A DNA stretch of 28,478 nt from contig JAKLKB010000090.1 in NCBI GenBank assembly GCA_023150835.1, positions 1 through 28,478 of the forward strand. The letters run 5' to 3'. This document shows, piece by piece, positions 1 through 9,200 of this stretch (the stretch's first letter is position 1; every line of letters starts with the position of its first letter). Position numbers and translations under genes: made by a program. The DNA is from Myxococcota bacterium. GTDB taxonomy: Bacteria; Myxococcota_C; UBA6777. The notes under the pieces are model-generated. The model saw nothing but the letters and a program-made list of their open reading frames with translations, was not told the origin of the DNA and did not search any database.

Positions 1-2
1 TT

Positions 3-100
3 CCTACAATATCCGTCAAAAGCGTATCCATAAGCGTCGATGCGGTTTGTTGTAAACGCCCTGTGATTGGGCAGCCACAGGGGGCTGCCCCTACTTTTTC
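3..100 (-). repeat. Dispersed hairpin repeat family 2, copy 1
   Basis: Read on the minus strand, this stretch matches the elements at 5765-5847 and 20467-20557. All begin with GTAGGGGCAG, fold into a short GC hairpin (here GGGCAGCC at 69-76 pairs with GGCTGCCC at 83-90), continue through GGGCGTTTAC or a close variant, and end near a GATATNGTA-like tail. The far end lies at the window edge, so the copy may extend further. It is non-coding on both strands as far as can be seen. Confidence 0.7.
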
Positions 101-184
101 ACGTACTTCACGGACGGAACTCGTAGAAACTGTTTGCTTTGAAAAAAGCAGCCGTCGAAGCGAACAGACCGGAGCAGAAACCTC

Positions 185-313
185 GTTACGCAGGGAAAAA
201 AGAGTCGTGTTGTCAGCGAAACGAATCGATTGAGTTGGTCCAAGTGGTTCGCGAACCGCCCCTACAACGTTCTGATATCTCAGGGTTTCCCTTTTCAACT
301 GCGTAACTCCTAT
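185..313. mobile_element. Degenerate MITE remnant (same family as 20644-20761)
   Basis: The right end AACTGCGTAACTCCTAT (297-313) is identical to the right terminal inverted repeat of the intact element at 20644-20761. The core GGTTCGCGAACC followed by GCCCCTACAACG is shared as well. The left end is eroded: only GTTACGCAG (185-193) remains of the expected 17-bp inverted repeat. It has no coding capacity. This is a non-autonomous element remnant by comparison with the second copy. Confidence 0.6.
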
Positions 314-580
314 AAGAAACAAAAGAAGCGGATCGATTCGGGAATGCGGACAGCGCAGGGATGAAAGCATTGGCGGATCCAGTCCATCGTTTCACGGACT
401 GGGAAGCGGCGCTGGTGTCTTTACGCAGTCGGGAAGCGGCCTAAATCACACAGAAACCCCTTGGTTGCAACCCAAGACCCAAAAGCGGAGACCCTTGCAG
501 GGACGAGCCATCTGTGCCAAAAAGATCCCGCGCCAAAGCGCAGAAAAGCCCGCTATCATCGCATACCAAAGGAGGAATTG
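314..580. other. Intergenic leader of the first gene, no gene seen
   Basis: No convincing gene lies here. A 7-bp inverted repeat (CCAGTCC at 379-385, GGACTGG at 396-402) is visible but is not followed by a T run. The reading frame of the downstream gene stays open back to a TTG near 461, but the strong ribosome binding site is at 570-576, so translation most likely starts at 581. Confidence 0.4.
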
Positions 581-2014
581 ATGAACACGTCCCGCCGTTC
601 TTACGGGTGGATTGGGGTCTTTGGGGCCATCACAACCATCGCATTGGCTTGGGGAATCTCCCCAACACCCGTTGTTGGACAATCCCCCAAGTTCCACACC
701 ATCTTTTACAAGCGCCTCTTCAACATGACTCCTTCTGCTGCGTGGTCTCCAGACAGCCGCTACCTCGCCTTTCATGGCTTGCGCGCCTCCCCAAGCTATG
801 CCTACCGCATCCATCGCCGCAGCACACACTCCCCCTACCGCCGCGCAACGACCTCACCCGTGTATCGCCGCAACACGCACTCCCCAATCTACCGCCGCGC
901 CACCGCCTCACCCGTGTATCGCCGCGCCACCGCCTCTCGTGTCTATCGCCGCGCCACCGCCTCTCGGTTCTATCGACGAAGCACTCACGCACGCTATCGC
1001 GACACACGCGCAGCCTACCGAAACAAATTGCTCTCCGCAGATCGCGTCTATTCGACTGTTCCAAATCGTAGTCACCTCGGTTTGATCGACGCCTTCCGTC
1101 GGACGCTTCGGACGCTTCCGGCCTACGCTTACAAACGCTCCACCTCTTCCGCCGCGTATTTCCGACCGCGCTGGCTCAACGCAAGCCAAGTCGTCACCAG
1201 CACGGGCTTCAGCGGCGATGGCCAATTCATCGACACAACCACGCAGCGACAAACCTCGCTCCAACGCTTTTCCACGGTGCATCCGCACCCACAAGGGCAG
1301 TTTTTGGTCGGGCGCGACCCCCAAACGGGCGTGTTTTTGGTCAAGACGCATTTGTACCATACACGCTACGCGCTGGTCGACAAACGCCGAAGAATCGGTG
1401 GATTTTTGCCGCAGTTTAGCCCCGATGGCCGCTATCTCGCATGGATCGATGCAACGCACGATTATAGCGCGGCCAGCCTCAAGGTATACGCCTTCCCCTA
1501 TCGCCCCGAAACACTCGACAAAGACGCGAACTTGCGCATCCGCAGCCCTTGGTCTTGGGACAAGGCCGAGTACCGAGCCATCGAGTTGCGCGAGATCCCC
1601 ATCCCCGAAACAGGGCCGATCGTCGACTTTGTGTGGGGTCCACAAGGCCGTAGCATCGCCTTTGTACGCGGCGATGGATACAGCGGTGCAGGCAATTATC
1701 AGCACACCACCAAGGGCCTTTACCTGATGGCCTTCGACGGTGAAAACAGCCAAAAGCCCCGCCTACTCGACCGAAAAGGCGATCAACCTTCCTTTATGCC
1801 AAACGGCAGCGTTGCTTATCACCGTCGCAACGGTTTCCGCGATGAGATATGGTTTTGGAACGCCACCCAAAGCGGAAAAACCTTTGTTGTGTACGGACAC
1901 GAACCGCGCATCTCCCCAAATGGCCGTTATCTGGCGTACTTGCGTTGGTTGCCTCCCCAACGCGCTTGGGGCGACGGCGCACAACTCTTCCTCGGTATCC
2001 TCGCCCTCCCGTAA
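581..2014 (+). CDS. Secreted TolB-like (PD40) beta-propeller protein with Arg/Tyr-rich repeats
   Basis: The protein has 477 aa. The start ATG at 581 follows AAAGGAGGAATTG, a near-perfect Shine-Dalgarno. Residues 1-34 look like a signal peptide (basic start, hydrophobic core, V-V-G-Q region). PD40/TolB-type strands are visible: AAWSPDSRYLAFHG (~53-66), then FSPDGRYLAW, GPQGRSIAFV and ISPNGRYLAYL further on, which suggests a six- or seven-bladed propeller in the envelope. Between the first and second blades sits a very basic stretch, ~86-140, of six imperfect 9-residue repeats of the form YRRATASPV. No catalytic residues are apparent. Proteins of this fold usually bind partners or ligands rather than catalyse, so I cannot name a function. 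The next gene is on the same strand 196 bp downstream, across a dispersed repeat, so co-transcription is uncertain. Confidence 0.8.
   Translation: MNTSRRSYGWIGVFGAITTIALAWGISPTPVVGQSPKFHTIFYKRLFNMTPSAAWSPDSRYLAFHGLRASPSYAYRIHRRSTHSPYRRATTSPVYRRNTHSPIYRRATASPVYRRATASRVYRRATASRFYRRSTHARYRDTRAAYRNKLLSADRVYSTVPNRSHLGLIDAFRRTLRTLPAYAYKRSTSSAAYFRPRWLNASQVVTSTGFSGDGQFIDTTTQRQTSLQRFSTVHPHPQGQFLVGRDPQTGVFLVKTHLYHTRYALVDKRRRIGGFLPQFSPDGRYLAWIDATHDYSAASLKVYAFPYRPETLDKDANLRIRSPWSWDKAEYRAIELREIPIPETGPIVDFVWGPQGRSIAFVRGDGYSGAGNYQHTTKGLYLMAFDGENSQKPRLLDRKGDQPSFMPNGSVAYHRRNGFRDEIWFWNATQSGKTFVVYGHEPRISPNGRYLAYLRWLPPQRAWGDGAQLFLGILALP
836..1000 (+). repeat. In-frame 27-bp tandem repeat, about six units
   Basis: The units encode YRRATTSPV, YRRNTHSPI, YRRATASPV, YRRATASRV, YRRATASRF and YRRSTHARY. 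The 27-bp period keeps the frame open. The middle units are nearly identical at DNA level, which indicates recent duplication inside the propeller gene. Confidence 0.8.
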
Positions 2015-2043
2015 GACCTCCGTCCCAAAACAAATCGATGTTA

Positions 2044-2164
2044 AACCCCCCGTGTTCGCACCCGTCCAAGCGGCAGCGCCGTTGTTTTGAAAAACGGCTG
2101 TTCGCCCCGCCAATACGGGGTCAAGGGGCGACAGTCTATGGCGGGGCATGGTACCTCGCCCCAC
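2044..2164 (+). repeat. Structured dispersed repeat family 1, copy R1
   Basis: One of seven ~120-bp copies in the window. Shared landmarks in order are CCCGTGTTCGC, TCCAAGCGGCA, a TTTGAAAAACG-like segment, CCCGCC, ACGGGGTCAAGGGG and a terminal GCCCCAC. In this copy the second-half hairpins are partly degraded. It lies between two same-strand genes and ends 47 bp before the next ATG, so it would form much of that gene's leader. Confidence 0.85.
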
Positions 2165-2210
2165 ACAACAGAACGACCGCGATCACACCCAAAGGAAAAG
2201 GAGCGCAACC

Positions 2211-4328
2211 ATGCGCCGATACGGGCCAGCGATGGTGTTGTTTTTGCTACCGTTTGCCTATGATCCGTGGGCCTATGATGTATTGACCGCCAAATACGGG
2301 GCGTGGATGGTTTGCGTGGGGTTGTGGGCCAGCGTGCGGCTCTGGGAAGGGGATCTACCCCGTTATTCGGGCACGGCAATGGCTTTGTTGATCGGTTTGT
2401 ATTTGCCATCGTGGGTGCAGGGGGCTTCTTGGGCGCATACATGGGTGCCGTGGAGCCAAGCGCTTGCGTTGGTGTGGTGGATGTTGTTGGTGTGGGACGC
2501 GCTGCTACAAAGTGAAGAGCCGAGAGTGCTGCAAGCAACGTGGCTGCGGGCTTCTGCGATGGGATTGGTATCGATCTCGCTTCTTGCGGTGGTGGAGTGG
2601 TGGCATCCGCAAGCCTTCGTCTGGTCGGGTGCTGTAAGGGGATTGAGCAATGCGACGATGGGCAATCCCAACCATCTCGGGGCATTGCTTTCGGTGGGGC
2701 TACCGATCTTCTTTGTGCTGGGCAGGCGTTGGCGATGGGGAGCGCTTTGCGTGGTGGTGGGGATCGCCACGACAGGCTCTCGATTAAGCCTATTGACCGC
2801 CTACATCCTGATGGCGCTTGGGGCGATCTTGACGTGTTGTTTTGGTGGAGGGCAAACGCTGCGTGAACGCTTGCAAACGACCGCATGGGCGGCCTGTTGC
2901 ATCGGGGCGTTGTGGTTTGGCGCAAAGCAACTCACTCCACAAAAGCAGATCGCGGATATCGCGCAAGGAAGGGGCGGGATCTCTGCTCGCCTTCATCTTG
3001 TGCGATGCGCGCTACCGATGAGCCAAGAAGCCCTTCCTTGGGGCCTTGGCTACGGGCGCTTCCGTCAGCGTTTTCCTGCCCATCGTGGACGTTGTTTGAA
3101 GGGGACGGTCTTTGCGCAAGCTCCGCTACATACGGTCGCTGTCAACTTGCACAACGACTGGCTCCAGATCGCCCTCGAAGGCGGTCTATTAGTTGTTTCT
3201 GTGTTGTTGGCTGTGTTGCTTTGGTGGGGGCTGCTCTTGCTGCGCTCGCTCCGGATGAATCGCCCCACCCCATCGGCTCAATCTCCACAGTTTTCAGGAA
3301 ATGTATGGCTGCTTCTGCCGATGCTTGGGATTTTTGTGCAGATGGGTGGAACATTCCCGATCCAATTGCCGTCTGTTCTCGCGCTCGCGACACTTTGCGC
3401 GTTATCCGCCCAACACGCGATGTTTTGCGCATCATCAGTTCAACAGGCGATGCCCTGCGCATCATCATCCCGATACACGGCGATTTGCGCACGATTCGCC
3501 CGATACACAACACCCTTTCGTTGGTTCCGACACAGCCCCGAGCATCCTGCCCCACAACAAGCCACCACCGACGCAGCCGTTGGCTTCTATCTCAAAGCTA
3601 CGCTGCGATGGGGATATTGGGTGCTTTGGTTGGTAGTGATGTTTGTTGCGATGCGGGTGGTGCGAGCCGAACACTTGCTTGTCCAAGGGATGCGTGCGAT
3701 GGAGCGGCGTTCGTCCGATGCTACGGCACTTTTGCAACAAAGCGCCTCGCTGCACCCTTCCGAACAAGCTCTGTTCCAACTCGGCCAAGCACAGCTTGCA
3801 TCACGACAGCCCGAACCTGCCATCGACTCCTTGCAACGGGCTTATGCGATCTTTCCAGACGTTCAAGTCGCCCTCACGCTCGCCGAAGCCCATCTCGCTC
3901 TTCGCAATCTTCACCATGCCCGCCGTGATCTTCACCATGCCCGTCGTGATCTTCGCCATGCCCGTCGTGATCTTCGCCATGCCCGTCTTTGGCTGTTGCG
4001 TGGACTGGCCCTTCACCCCCACCACACCGAAACGATCTCGCTTCTGCGCCACATCCAAAAGATCACCTCCTCGACAAAAAAGATCACACCAAAGATGATC
4101 ACGCCTGTTTTGCCACCCACTTCACCCCCGAGCCTCCATCCCTTCCCTCGCCAACCTGCACCACAACCCTCGGATGATCCTGATCTGTGGCCTGCATCAC
4201 AACCCTCGGATGATCCTGATCTGTGGCCTAGATCACAGCCTGCCTCCCAACCCTCGGATCTGTGGCCTAGATCACAGCCTACGACCCAGACGACACCCTC
4301 ACCACCTCAAAAAAAGCATCTGCGATAA
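2211..4328 (+). CDS. O-antigen ligase/polymerase-like membrane protein with C-terminal TPR and repeats
   Basis: The protein has 705 aa. ATG 2211 follows AAAGGAAAAGGAG; an upstream in-frame start at 2148 has no such site. Residues ~1-395 hold about ten membrane segments with the hallmarks of the WaaL/Wzy_C superfamily: GNPNHLGA (151-158), TTGSRLSLL (187-195), and the periplasmic-loop motif HNDWLQIALEGG (314-325), which carries the conserved His. Such proteins transfer or polymerise undecaprenyl-linked glycans at the periplasmic face. A further TM helix (~465-483) precedes a TPR-like helical region (~485-620), a fusion seen in some family members. Three tandem arrays are inserted: 30-bp units at residues ~400-437, 7-residue LHHARRD units at 566-593, and 12-residue PSDDPDLWPASQ units at 653-690. 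No glycan cluster is visible nearby, so the acceptor is unknown. Confidence 0.8.
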   Translation: MRRYGPAMVLFLLPFAYDPWAYDVLTAKYGAWMVCVGLWASVRLWEGDLPRYSGTAMALLIGLYLPSWVQGASWAHTWVPWSQALALVWWMLLVWDALLQSEEPRVLQATWLRASAMGLVSISLLAVVEWWHPQAFVWSGAVRGLSNATMGNPNHLGALLSVGLPIFFVLGRRWRWGALCVVVGIATTGSRLSLLTAYILMALGAILTCCFGGGQTLRERLQTTAWAACCIGALWFGAKQLTPQKQIADIAQGRGGISARLHLVRCALPMSQEALPWGLGYGRFRQRFPAHRGRCLKGTVFAQAPLHTVAVNLHNDWLQIALEGGLLVVSVLLAVLLWWGLLLLRSLRMNRPTPSAQSPQFSGNVWLLLPMLGIFVQMGGTFPIQLPSVLALATLCALSAQHAMFCASSVQQAMPCASSSRYTAICARFARYTTPFRWFRHSPEHPAPQQATTDAAVGFYLKATLRWGYWVLWLVVMFVAMRVVRAEHLLVQGMRAMERRSSDATALLQQSASLHPSEQALFQLGQAQLASRQPEPAIDSLQRAYAIFPDVQVALTLAEAHLALRNLHHARRDLHHARRDLRHARRDLRHARLWLLRGLALHPHHTETISLLRHIQKITSSTKKITPKMITPVLPPTSPPSLHPFPRQPAPQPSDDPDLWPASQPSDDPDLWPRSQPASQPSDLWPRSQPTTQTTPSPPQKKHLR
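3408..3521 (+). repeat. In-frame 30-bp degenerate tandem repeat, ~3.8 units
   Basis: The units encode AQHAMFCASS, VQQAMPCASS, SRYTAICARF and ARYTTPF. They lie in a loop between the last ligase membrane helix and the helix that precedes the TPR part. Confidence 0.65.
3906..3989 (+). repeat. In-frame 21-bp tandem repeat, four units
   Basis: The units encode LHHARRD, LHHARRD, LRHARRD and LRHAR within the TPR region. Adjacent units are almost identical in DNA, so this is a young expansion of a helical segment. Confidence 0.8.
4167..4280 (+). repeat. In-frame ~36-bp tandem repeat in the C-terminal tail
   Basis: Units of the form PSDDPDLWPASQ or PSDDPDLWPRSQ are followed by a shortened PSDLWPRSQ. 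They make up the Pro/Asp/Trp-rich, probably disordered end of the ligase-like protein. Confidence 0.8.
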
Positions 4329-4335
4329 CATCGGT

Positions 4336-4372
4336 CAATCGGAGGCTTTGGAGAGCGATTGCGGCTTTTTTT
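4336..4372 (+). terminator. Candidate rho-independent terminator
   Basis: CAATCG (4336-4341) pairs with CGATTG (4356-4361) and is followed by CGGC and seven T residues (4366-4372). It sits just after the ligase-like gene. The stem is short and the loop is long, so support is moderate. Confidence 0.4.
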
Positions 4373-4552
4373 CAAACGCTCGTCATTTTTTTGTTGACGG
4401 GGTTCGGTTCGTCGTGTAGACCGCCGCGCATCCTATCTCAGTATTTCACCACCAAGGGAGTTCCTTTCTGCAAACCTTCAACACTTTGTGCGTTTGCGTT
4501 CACGCTCCCGAAAGCATCGTTCGTCCCTTTTTTCCAGTCCAAGGAGACTACC

Positions 4553-5698
4553 ATGTTCCAAAGAAAATCCCTGATGTTCGCTCTTTTGTTGGCGAGCAGC
4601 CTTGTCACCCTCGCCGCTTGCGGTGGTATGAACCCAAGCGAAGAAACTCAAACCACCGAGCGCAACGAAGCCTCTCTTTCTACCAGCGCGATCCCTTCTT
4701 GGTTTCGACACATCCCCCTCGATTGGGGCTGTGATCAAACGCTGAAAGGCCGCTTTGTCGGTCGTGATAGCGCCCATCTCTACAGCTTCCCCGGCAAAGT
4801 CGGCTACCGCTACACCTTTTCCTTCAAAGGTACTCACCCCGCAGCACATGGCGCAGCCATCGCTGTGTATGACTCCCAAAGCGGAAAACGCGTCGCCTTG
4901 CAATTCGCCTCGCGCAACAACAGCGTCAGCCTCCAATACACCGCTGCTCAAAGCATCAAATACCTCGTGGGTGTGTTCTCGATCTTCCCCTACACCACAG
5001 GAAACTACACACTCTCCGCCAAATGCGAACTCACCAAATACTGCGTTGAATACGAAACCACCGATGACCAAGGCAACCCCTACAACAACTTCTACGCCAT
5101 CAACGTGAACTCTTACGCAGAAGGCAAAAAGCATCTCGCCATCGTGAAATACTTCATCAACGAAGCCATCTCCAACGGTTCGTGCGCAAGCCAAGGCACC
5201 ATGTGTCCCCTTCTTTATGCCCCCGTCTGCACCGACTCTCCCACCGCTCAAACCGAATACGGAAACGTCTGCGCATTCAAAGTCCATATCCGACAAACGG
5301 CAGGCGACGCAGGCCAACACAAAGGCCATTGGGACAAAGGCCAATGCTCCGCTGAAGGCAAGTTCTGCGGTGGTATCGCTGGCATCCAATGCCCCGACGG
5401 CTTCACCTGTGTCCTCGATGGCAACTACCCCGACGCTGGCGGCAAATGCACCAAGATCACTTGTGATCCCAAAAAAGAATGGAACCGCAACTACGTCACC
5501 ACCGACAAAAATCAGTGCGCCTTGATCCGCTACACTTGCCCCACCAACACCACCCACTTCTCCAATGATTGCGGCTGTGGTTGCGAACAAGCCGCTTCTT
5601 GCCCCGAATACTTCAACTGCATGCCCGGCCCCGGTGCTACCCCCTGCGATACCAACGCACTTCTCGCCAAATGCCCCTACAGCAAAATCGCTTGGTAA
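4553..5698 (+). CDS. Secreted Cys-rich lipoprotein with PPC-like and Kazal-like modules
   Basis: The protein has 381 aa. ATG 4553 follows AAGGAGACTACC, and an in-frame extension upstream lacks a site. The N-terminus is a lipoprotein signal (hydrophobic core, TLAAC lipobox, Cys23), so the mature protein should be lipid-anchored. Residues ~55-150 (GCDQTLKGRFV ... YTLSAKC) resemble a bacterial pre-peptidase C-terminal (PPC) beta-sandwich. A Cys-rich region follows: PLLYAPVCTD ... YGNVCAFK resembles a Kazal-type inhibitor core. CGGIAGIQCPDGFTCV and DCGCGCEQAASCPEYFNCMPG are of the Cys-rich adhesion/EGF-like kind common in myxobacterial exoproteins. More than twenty cysteines imply a disulfide-bonded extracellular form. 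No protease triad is seen. It may be a protease inhibitor or surface-binding protein; the function is not assignable from sequence alone. Confidence 0.8.
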   Translation: MFQRKSLMFALLLASSLVTLAACGGMNPSEETQTTERNEASLSTSAIPSWFRHIPLDWGCDQTLKGRFVGRDSAHLYSFPGKVGYRYTFSFKGTHPAAHGAAIAVYDSQSGKRVALQFASRNNSVSLQYTAAQSIKYLVGVFSIFPYTTGNYTLSAKCELTKYCVEYETTDDQGNPYNNFYAINVNSYAEGKKHLAIVKYFINEAISNGSCASQGTMCPLLYAPVCTDSPTAQTEYGNVCAFKVHIRQTAGDAGQHKGHWDKGQCSAEGKFCGGIAGIQCPDGFTCVLDGNYPDAGGKCTKITCDPKKEWNRNYVTTDKNQCALIRYTCPTNTTHFSNDCGCGCEQAASCPEYFNCMPGPGATPCDTNALLAKCPYSKIAW

Positions 5699-5764
5699 TC
5701 TAGTTCCCACTCTACTCTTCTCTCCCCTTTATACGAAATCCGCCCGTTGAGTTATCGTAAAAAT

Positions 5765-5847
5765 GTAGGGGCAGCCCCCTGTGGCTGCCCAAGAATCGGG
5801 CGTCTACGTACTATCTTACGATCACACATCACTCGGATATCGTATTA
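5765..5847 (+). repeat. Dispersed hairpin repeat family 2, copy 2
   Basis: GTAGGGGCAG opens the element, GGGCAGCC (5769-5776) pairs with GGCTGCCC (5783-5790), then GGGCGTCTAC follows and the tail GGATATCGTA ends it. It is collinear with the copies at 3-100 (opposite strand) and 20467-20557. Confidence 0.75.
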
Positions 5848-5905
5848 CTCTGCTCTTCTGCCCCTCTCCCCAGTTTGTTGCTCTGCTCCATTTTGTTTTT
5901 TCTTT

Positions 5906-6028
5906 TGGGGTGCTACCCCACACCCCGCCATAGAACTGCCGCCCCTTGACCCCAGCATCGGCGGAACAAGCACACGTTTTTCAAACGAACGTCCGTGCCG
6001 CTTGAACGCTTGCGAACACGGGGTTTTT
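5906..6028 (-). repeat. Structured dispersed repeat family 1, copy R2
   Basis: On the minus strand it reads ACCCCGTGTTCGC, TTCAAGCGGCA, TTTGAAAAACG, TTCCGCC, TGGGGTCAAGGGGCGG and ends in a GGGG-TAGCA-CCCC hairpin (5907-5919). It is located between convergent genes. Confidence 0.85.
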
Positions 6029-6103
6029 CTCCACAAGCCACCCGACCCTCGCCTTCTTCCGCTTTTTTCTCCCCCCGTTTTTTTCTCCCCGTCCGTGTTT
6101 TCC

Positions 6104-6183
6104 GTGTTTTTCGTGGACTGTGTTTTTCGTGGACTGTGTTTTTCGTGGACTGTGTTTTTCGTGGACTGTGTTTTTCGTGGACT
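6104..6183. repeat. 16-bp perfect tandem repeat, five units
   Basis: The unit GTGTTTTTCGTGGACT occurs five times without change, preceded by a partial, variant unit. The 16-bp period is not a multiple of three, so apparent reading frames through it repeat FVDCVFRGLCFSW-like strings and are spurious. It lies in the gap between two convergent genes, 58 bp from the stop of the minus-strand gene. A classic VNTR layout. Confidence 0.95.
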
Positions 6184-6241
6184 CTTCTTTCTGTGCCTCA
6201 CGAAGCGCGAAACTCCCGCTGGTCGTATATGTTAGGCTGCC

Positions 6242-9200
6242 TCAAGGAAGAGCGAATGGATCGAGCGACAAGCGATCGTTTTGTAAGAAAAAGACACTGG
6301 TACCCACAAACCGCGATGTATAGACCAAAGCAGATGTGGTGCTGACGGGATTCGAGGTGGAGACCAAAGTGCCGTCGGCTCGATAGCGCATCCATTGCAT
6401 AGGGGATCGCTGTGTGTTGGTATGCAGCACAAAGTCATCTCCGAGCAAGCCAAGGCGATCTGCGGTGTAAGGGAAGTTGGCGGATGAGTTGGTGGAGGCG
6501 GTGGCATAGCGCAGCGTTTTGATCTCTTTGCCAGAGGATTCGAAAAAGACGGCTTCGTGCGTACGCGATCCGTAAGGGGTCCAGACCACGACAAATTCGC
6601 TTTTGCCGTTCATGGCAAGCAGATGTGATGGTCCGAGCGTTCCGCGTGTGTTTTGTGTGGCGGCGATACTCACAACATCGGCCTCGATCCATACGTTGCT
6701 GTTGTTAAAACGCCGCAAGGTGTAGGGGTTGGTATAACTCGCCCCTGCGCAGACAACAACACCTCCGCCGCCGATGGGATTTCGGGCCACCCGAAACGGC
6801 GTGCTGGAGCCGCACAAACGCGGGGAGGCTTCGTAGCTAAGGCTCGTCCCAAGGGGGTTTCCGCTTGCATCGAAGAAAGACAGGTTGAGTTGCGCCGAGA
6901 TATCCCGCCATCCCACGAGAAGTTGGTTGCCTGCTCCAAAAGCCGCCATGATCTGGCCGTCTCCTTGGCGGGTAGGGAACTCAACCAAAGCGCCGACGGG
7001 TTGGCAGTTGGAGTCAAAGAGTTGGAATTGGGCGATCTGCGGGCTTGTGGGTGGATCAAGACGCCACAGCACGGCCCACAACGAAGCATCTGGAGAGGCG
7101 TAGACTTGGACATCACGGAACTTTTGATCTTGGGCCTCTGCGATCACAAAGGTTCGTCCTCGCACCGCCCCCATCGCGTCCCAACACAGGCCCAACAACG
7201 AGCCATCGTTCCCAAGATCCCGCGCAAAGGCCAGAAAAATCTCCTTTTTGGCGTTTGCATCGATATCCGTCGCACCGTTTGAAACATTCGCAGGAAGAGA
7301 GCGAAAGTCCTTAGCAGGGCAAGAATCATCGATCCGTCCATCGCAATTGTCGTCGATGGCGTTTCCGCAGATCTCGGACGTGGGCAAGACTTCTCCGTTG
7401 CAATCTCCGTAAGTTGAGCCATCTTGCGCACAAGTTCTCGTTCCAGCCATGCAAGGCGATCGAGGCGATGAACCCGGGGCCGCAAAGCGATAACAGGGGG
7501 ACGTTGTACCTGCCTCACAAAAACAAGGCTCGCCGTTGCAGATCCCCGCAGAGGCCGAGAGCTTCAAGAGATCGCGCCGCAACCCCGTGTTCGGGATGTA
7601 CAACACCGATTTTTTCCCTTCGCTGCGCAACAGCCACGCTGTCGCTTGATCACCTTGCAAACGCGGCATCGCAGCCACCAGTTTTCCATCCAGATCGTAG
7701 CGCAAGAATCGTCGCCAAAAGGACGGCGCACCATCCCACAACACCACATCTCCCTCAAAACGCGGCATCGCTCCCGAAAAACCAAACGCATTGGCCCCCG
7801 AAAAACGCTTGCTGATCTCCCATGTTTTGCGAGGCTTTGCATCAACACCGTAGCTTTGCGCACGCCAGACCGAGAGCGTCGCGTCAGACCACGCCACCAC
7901 AAACCCTTGGGCATTCATCCCCACACGAAAGCCTTGCCCGGAAGTGAGGTGGTTCCCGATCGTTGCGCTCAACCCTGTGTAGTTCGCCTCCAACAAGCTG
8001 CCTGTGAGCGAAAAGCGACGCCAAAAGATCTGGCCTAGCGCGGATGCGCAAGCGATCACGCCCCACCCAAGGTCGTCTTGGTAAGCAACATGAGCATTAT
8101 CCAGCAAGCCGCTCCCACAAGTTCTCTGAGCGTCTGGATCCACCATCGTGGAAGACAACGCCCCCGACGCATCCAAGAAAGCCAACCGCAGACTCGTAAT
8201 CACCGCAGGTTCTCGCCACAAAAGCGCTGAACGACCGCTTTCATCGATCACCACACGCGGAATCATCAATGCCCACGCCGATTCAGCAACCGCGATCACC
8301 CCCGTCAATGGGCGGCATTGGCCGTCAAACAATCGCGCACGCAACGAAAGGCTCGATGCCCCCGATGCGCTCCCTTCCAACCAAGCGATCACAAAACGCC
8401 CACTCTTCGGAGCGATCGCGACTGTCGCGGATTTCACCGAACGAAACGGCTCAGAAACGGCGAAGGCCCCTTGTGCGATCTTTCCCGCCGCATCCCAACA
8501 AGTCGCCCACACACGACGCTCACCCGAGGCAACCCCCACCACGCGGCCATCTTCCGCGATGCCCATATCCGACAACGCAAGCGTTGGGGTGATCTGTGGA
8601 TCGCTACAGTCGTTGTCTACACGACCATCGCAATCATCATCCTTCCCATTGCCGCAGATCTCGGGGACAGGAACCGTCTCGCCTTGACAATCCCCCCAAG
8701 CACTTCCGTCATTCGCACACGTTGAAAGACCTTCCTTACACGGCGAAGCCGCAGTCCGACTTCCTGCACCCGTATAACAACGTCGCAGCCGCTGCGGCTC
8801 ACAAGCACACGCTCCACCCGGGCAAAGCCCCCTTCCTGCCGAGAGATCGATCGCGTTTGCGTAGATGCGCGTTCCACCGCGCAAATACAACGATGTCCCA
8901 CCCACCCGCAGCGACGCCGACAACAACGGCGACGACGCGCTGCTTACCAACGTCCCCGCAGCATTGTAACGAAACCACCGCGTATATCCGCCTTCTTGAC
9001 GCACGATCTCTCGAAACACAAAGTCGCCTTGCAAGATCTCCACACGCTCGTGCGGACCGTCATAACCACCCGACGAAGACTCCATCACGCGGCTGATCAC
9101 CAGATGTTGCAACTTTGTGCCGTCCGCCTTCAACAAGAGCCCTTCGATCTGGCTCTTGTTTCGGTGCTGATACGCGATACCGATCTCCCCTGTCTCGTTG

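Noticed and set aside
2041-2925. 294-codon minus-strand frame
   Set aside because: It runs antisense through repeat R1 and the start of the ligase-like gene; low-complexity Pro/Thr/Arg composition and no domain.
4478-5710. 410-codon open frame on the minus strand
   Set aside because: It lies exactly antisense to the Cys-rich lipoprotein, which has a lipobox, a strong ribosome binding site and recognisable modules. The antisense translation is Val/Gly/Ala-rich without motifs.
6120-6323. Short Cys/Phe/Trp-rich plus-strand frames across the 16-bp repeats
   Set aside because: Generated by the repeat period, which stays free of stops in all frames; no start context.
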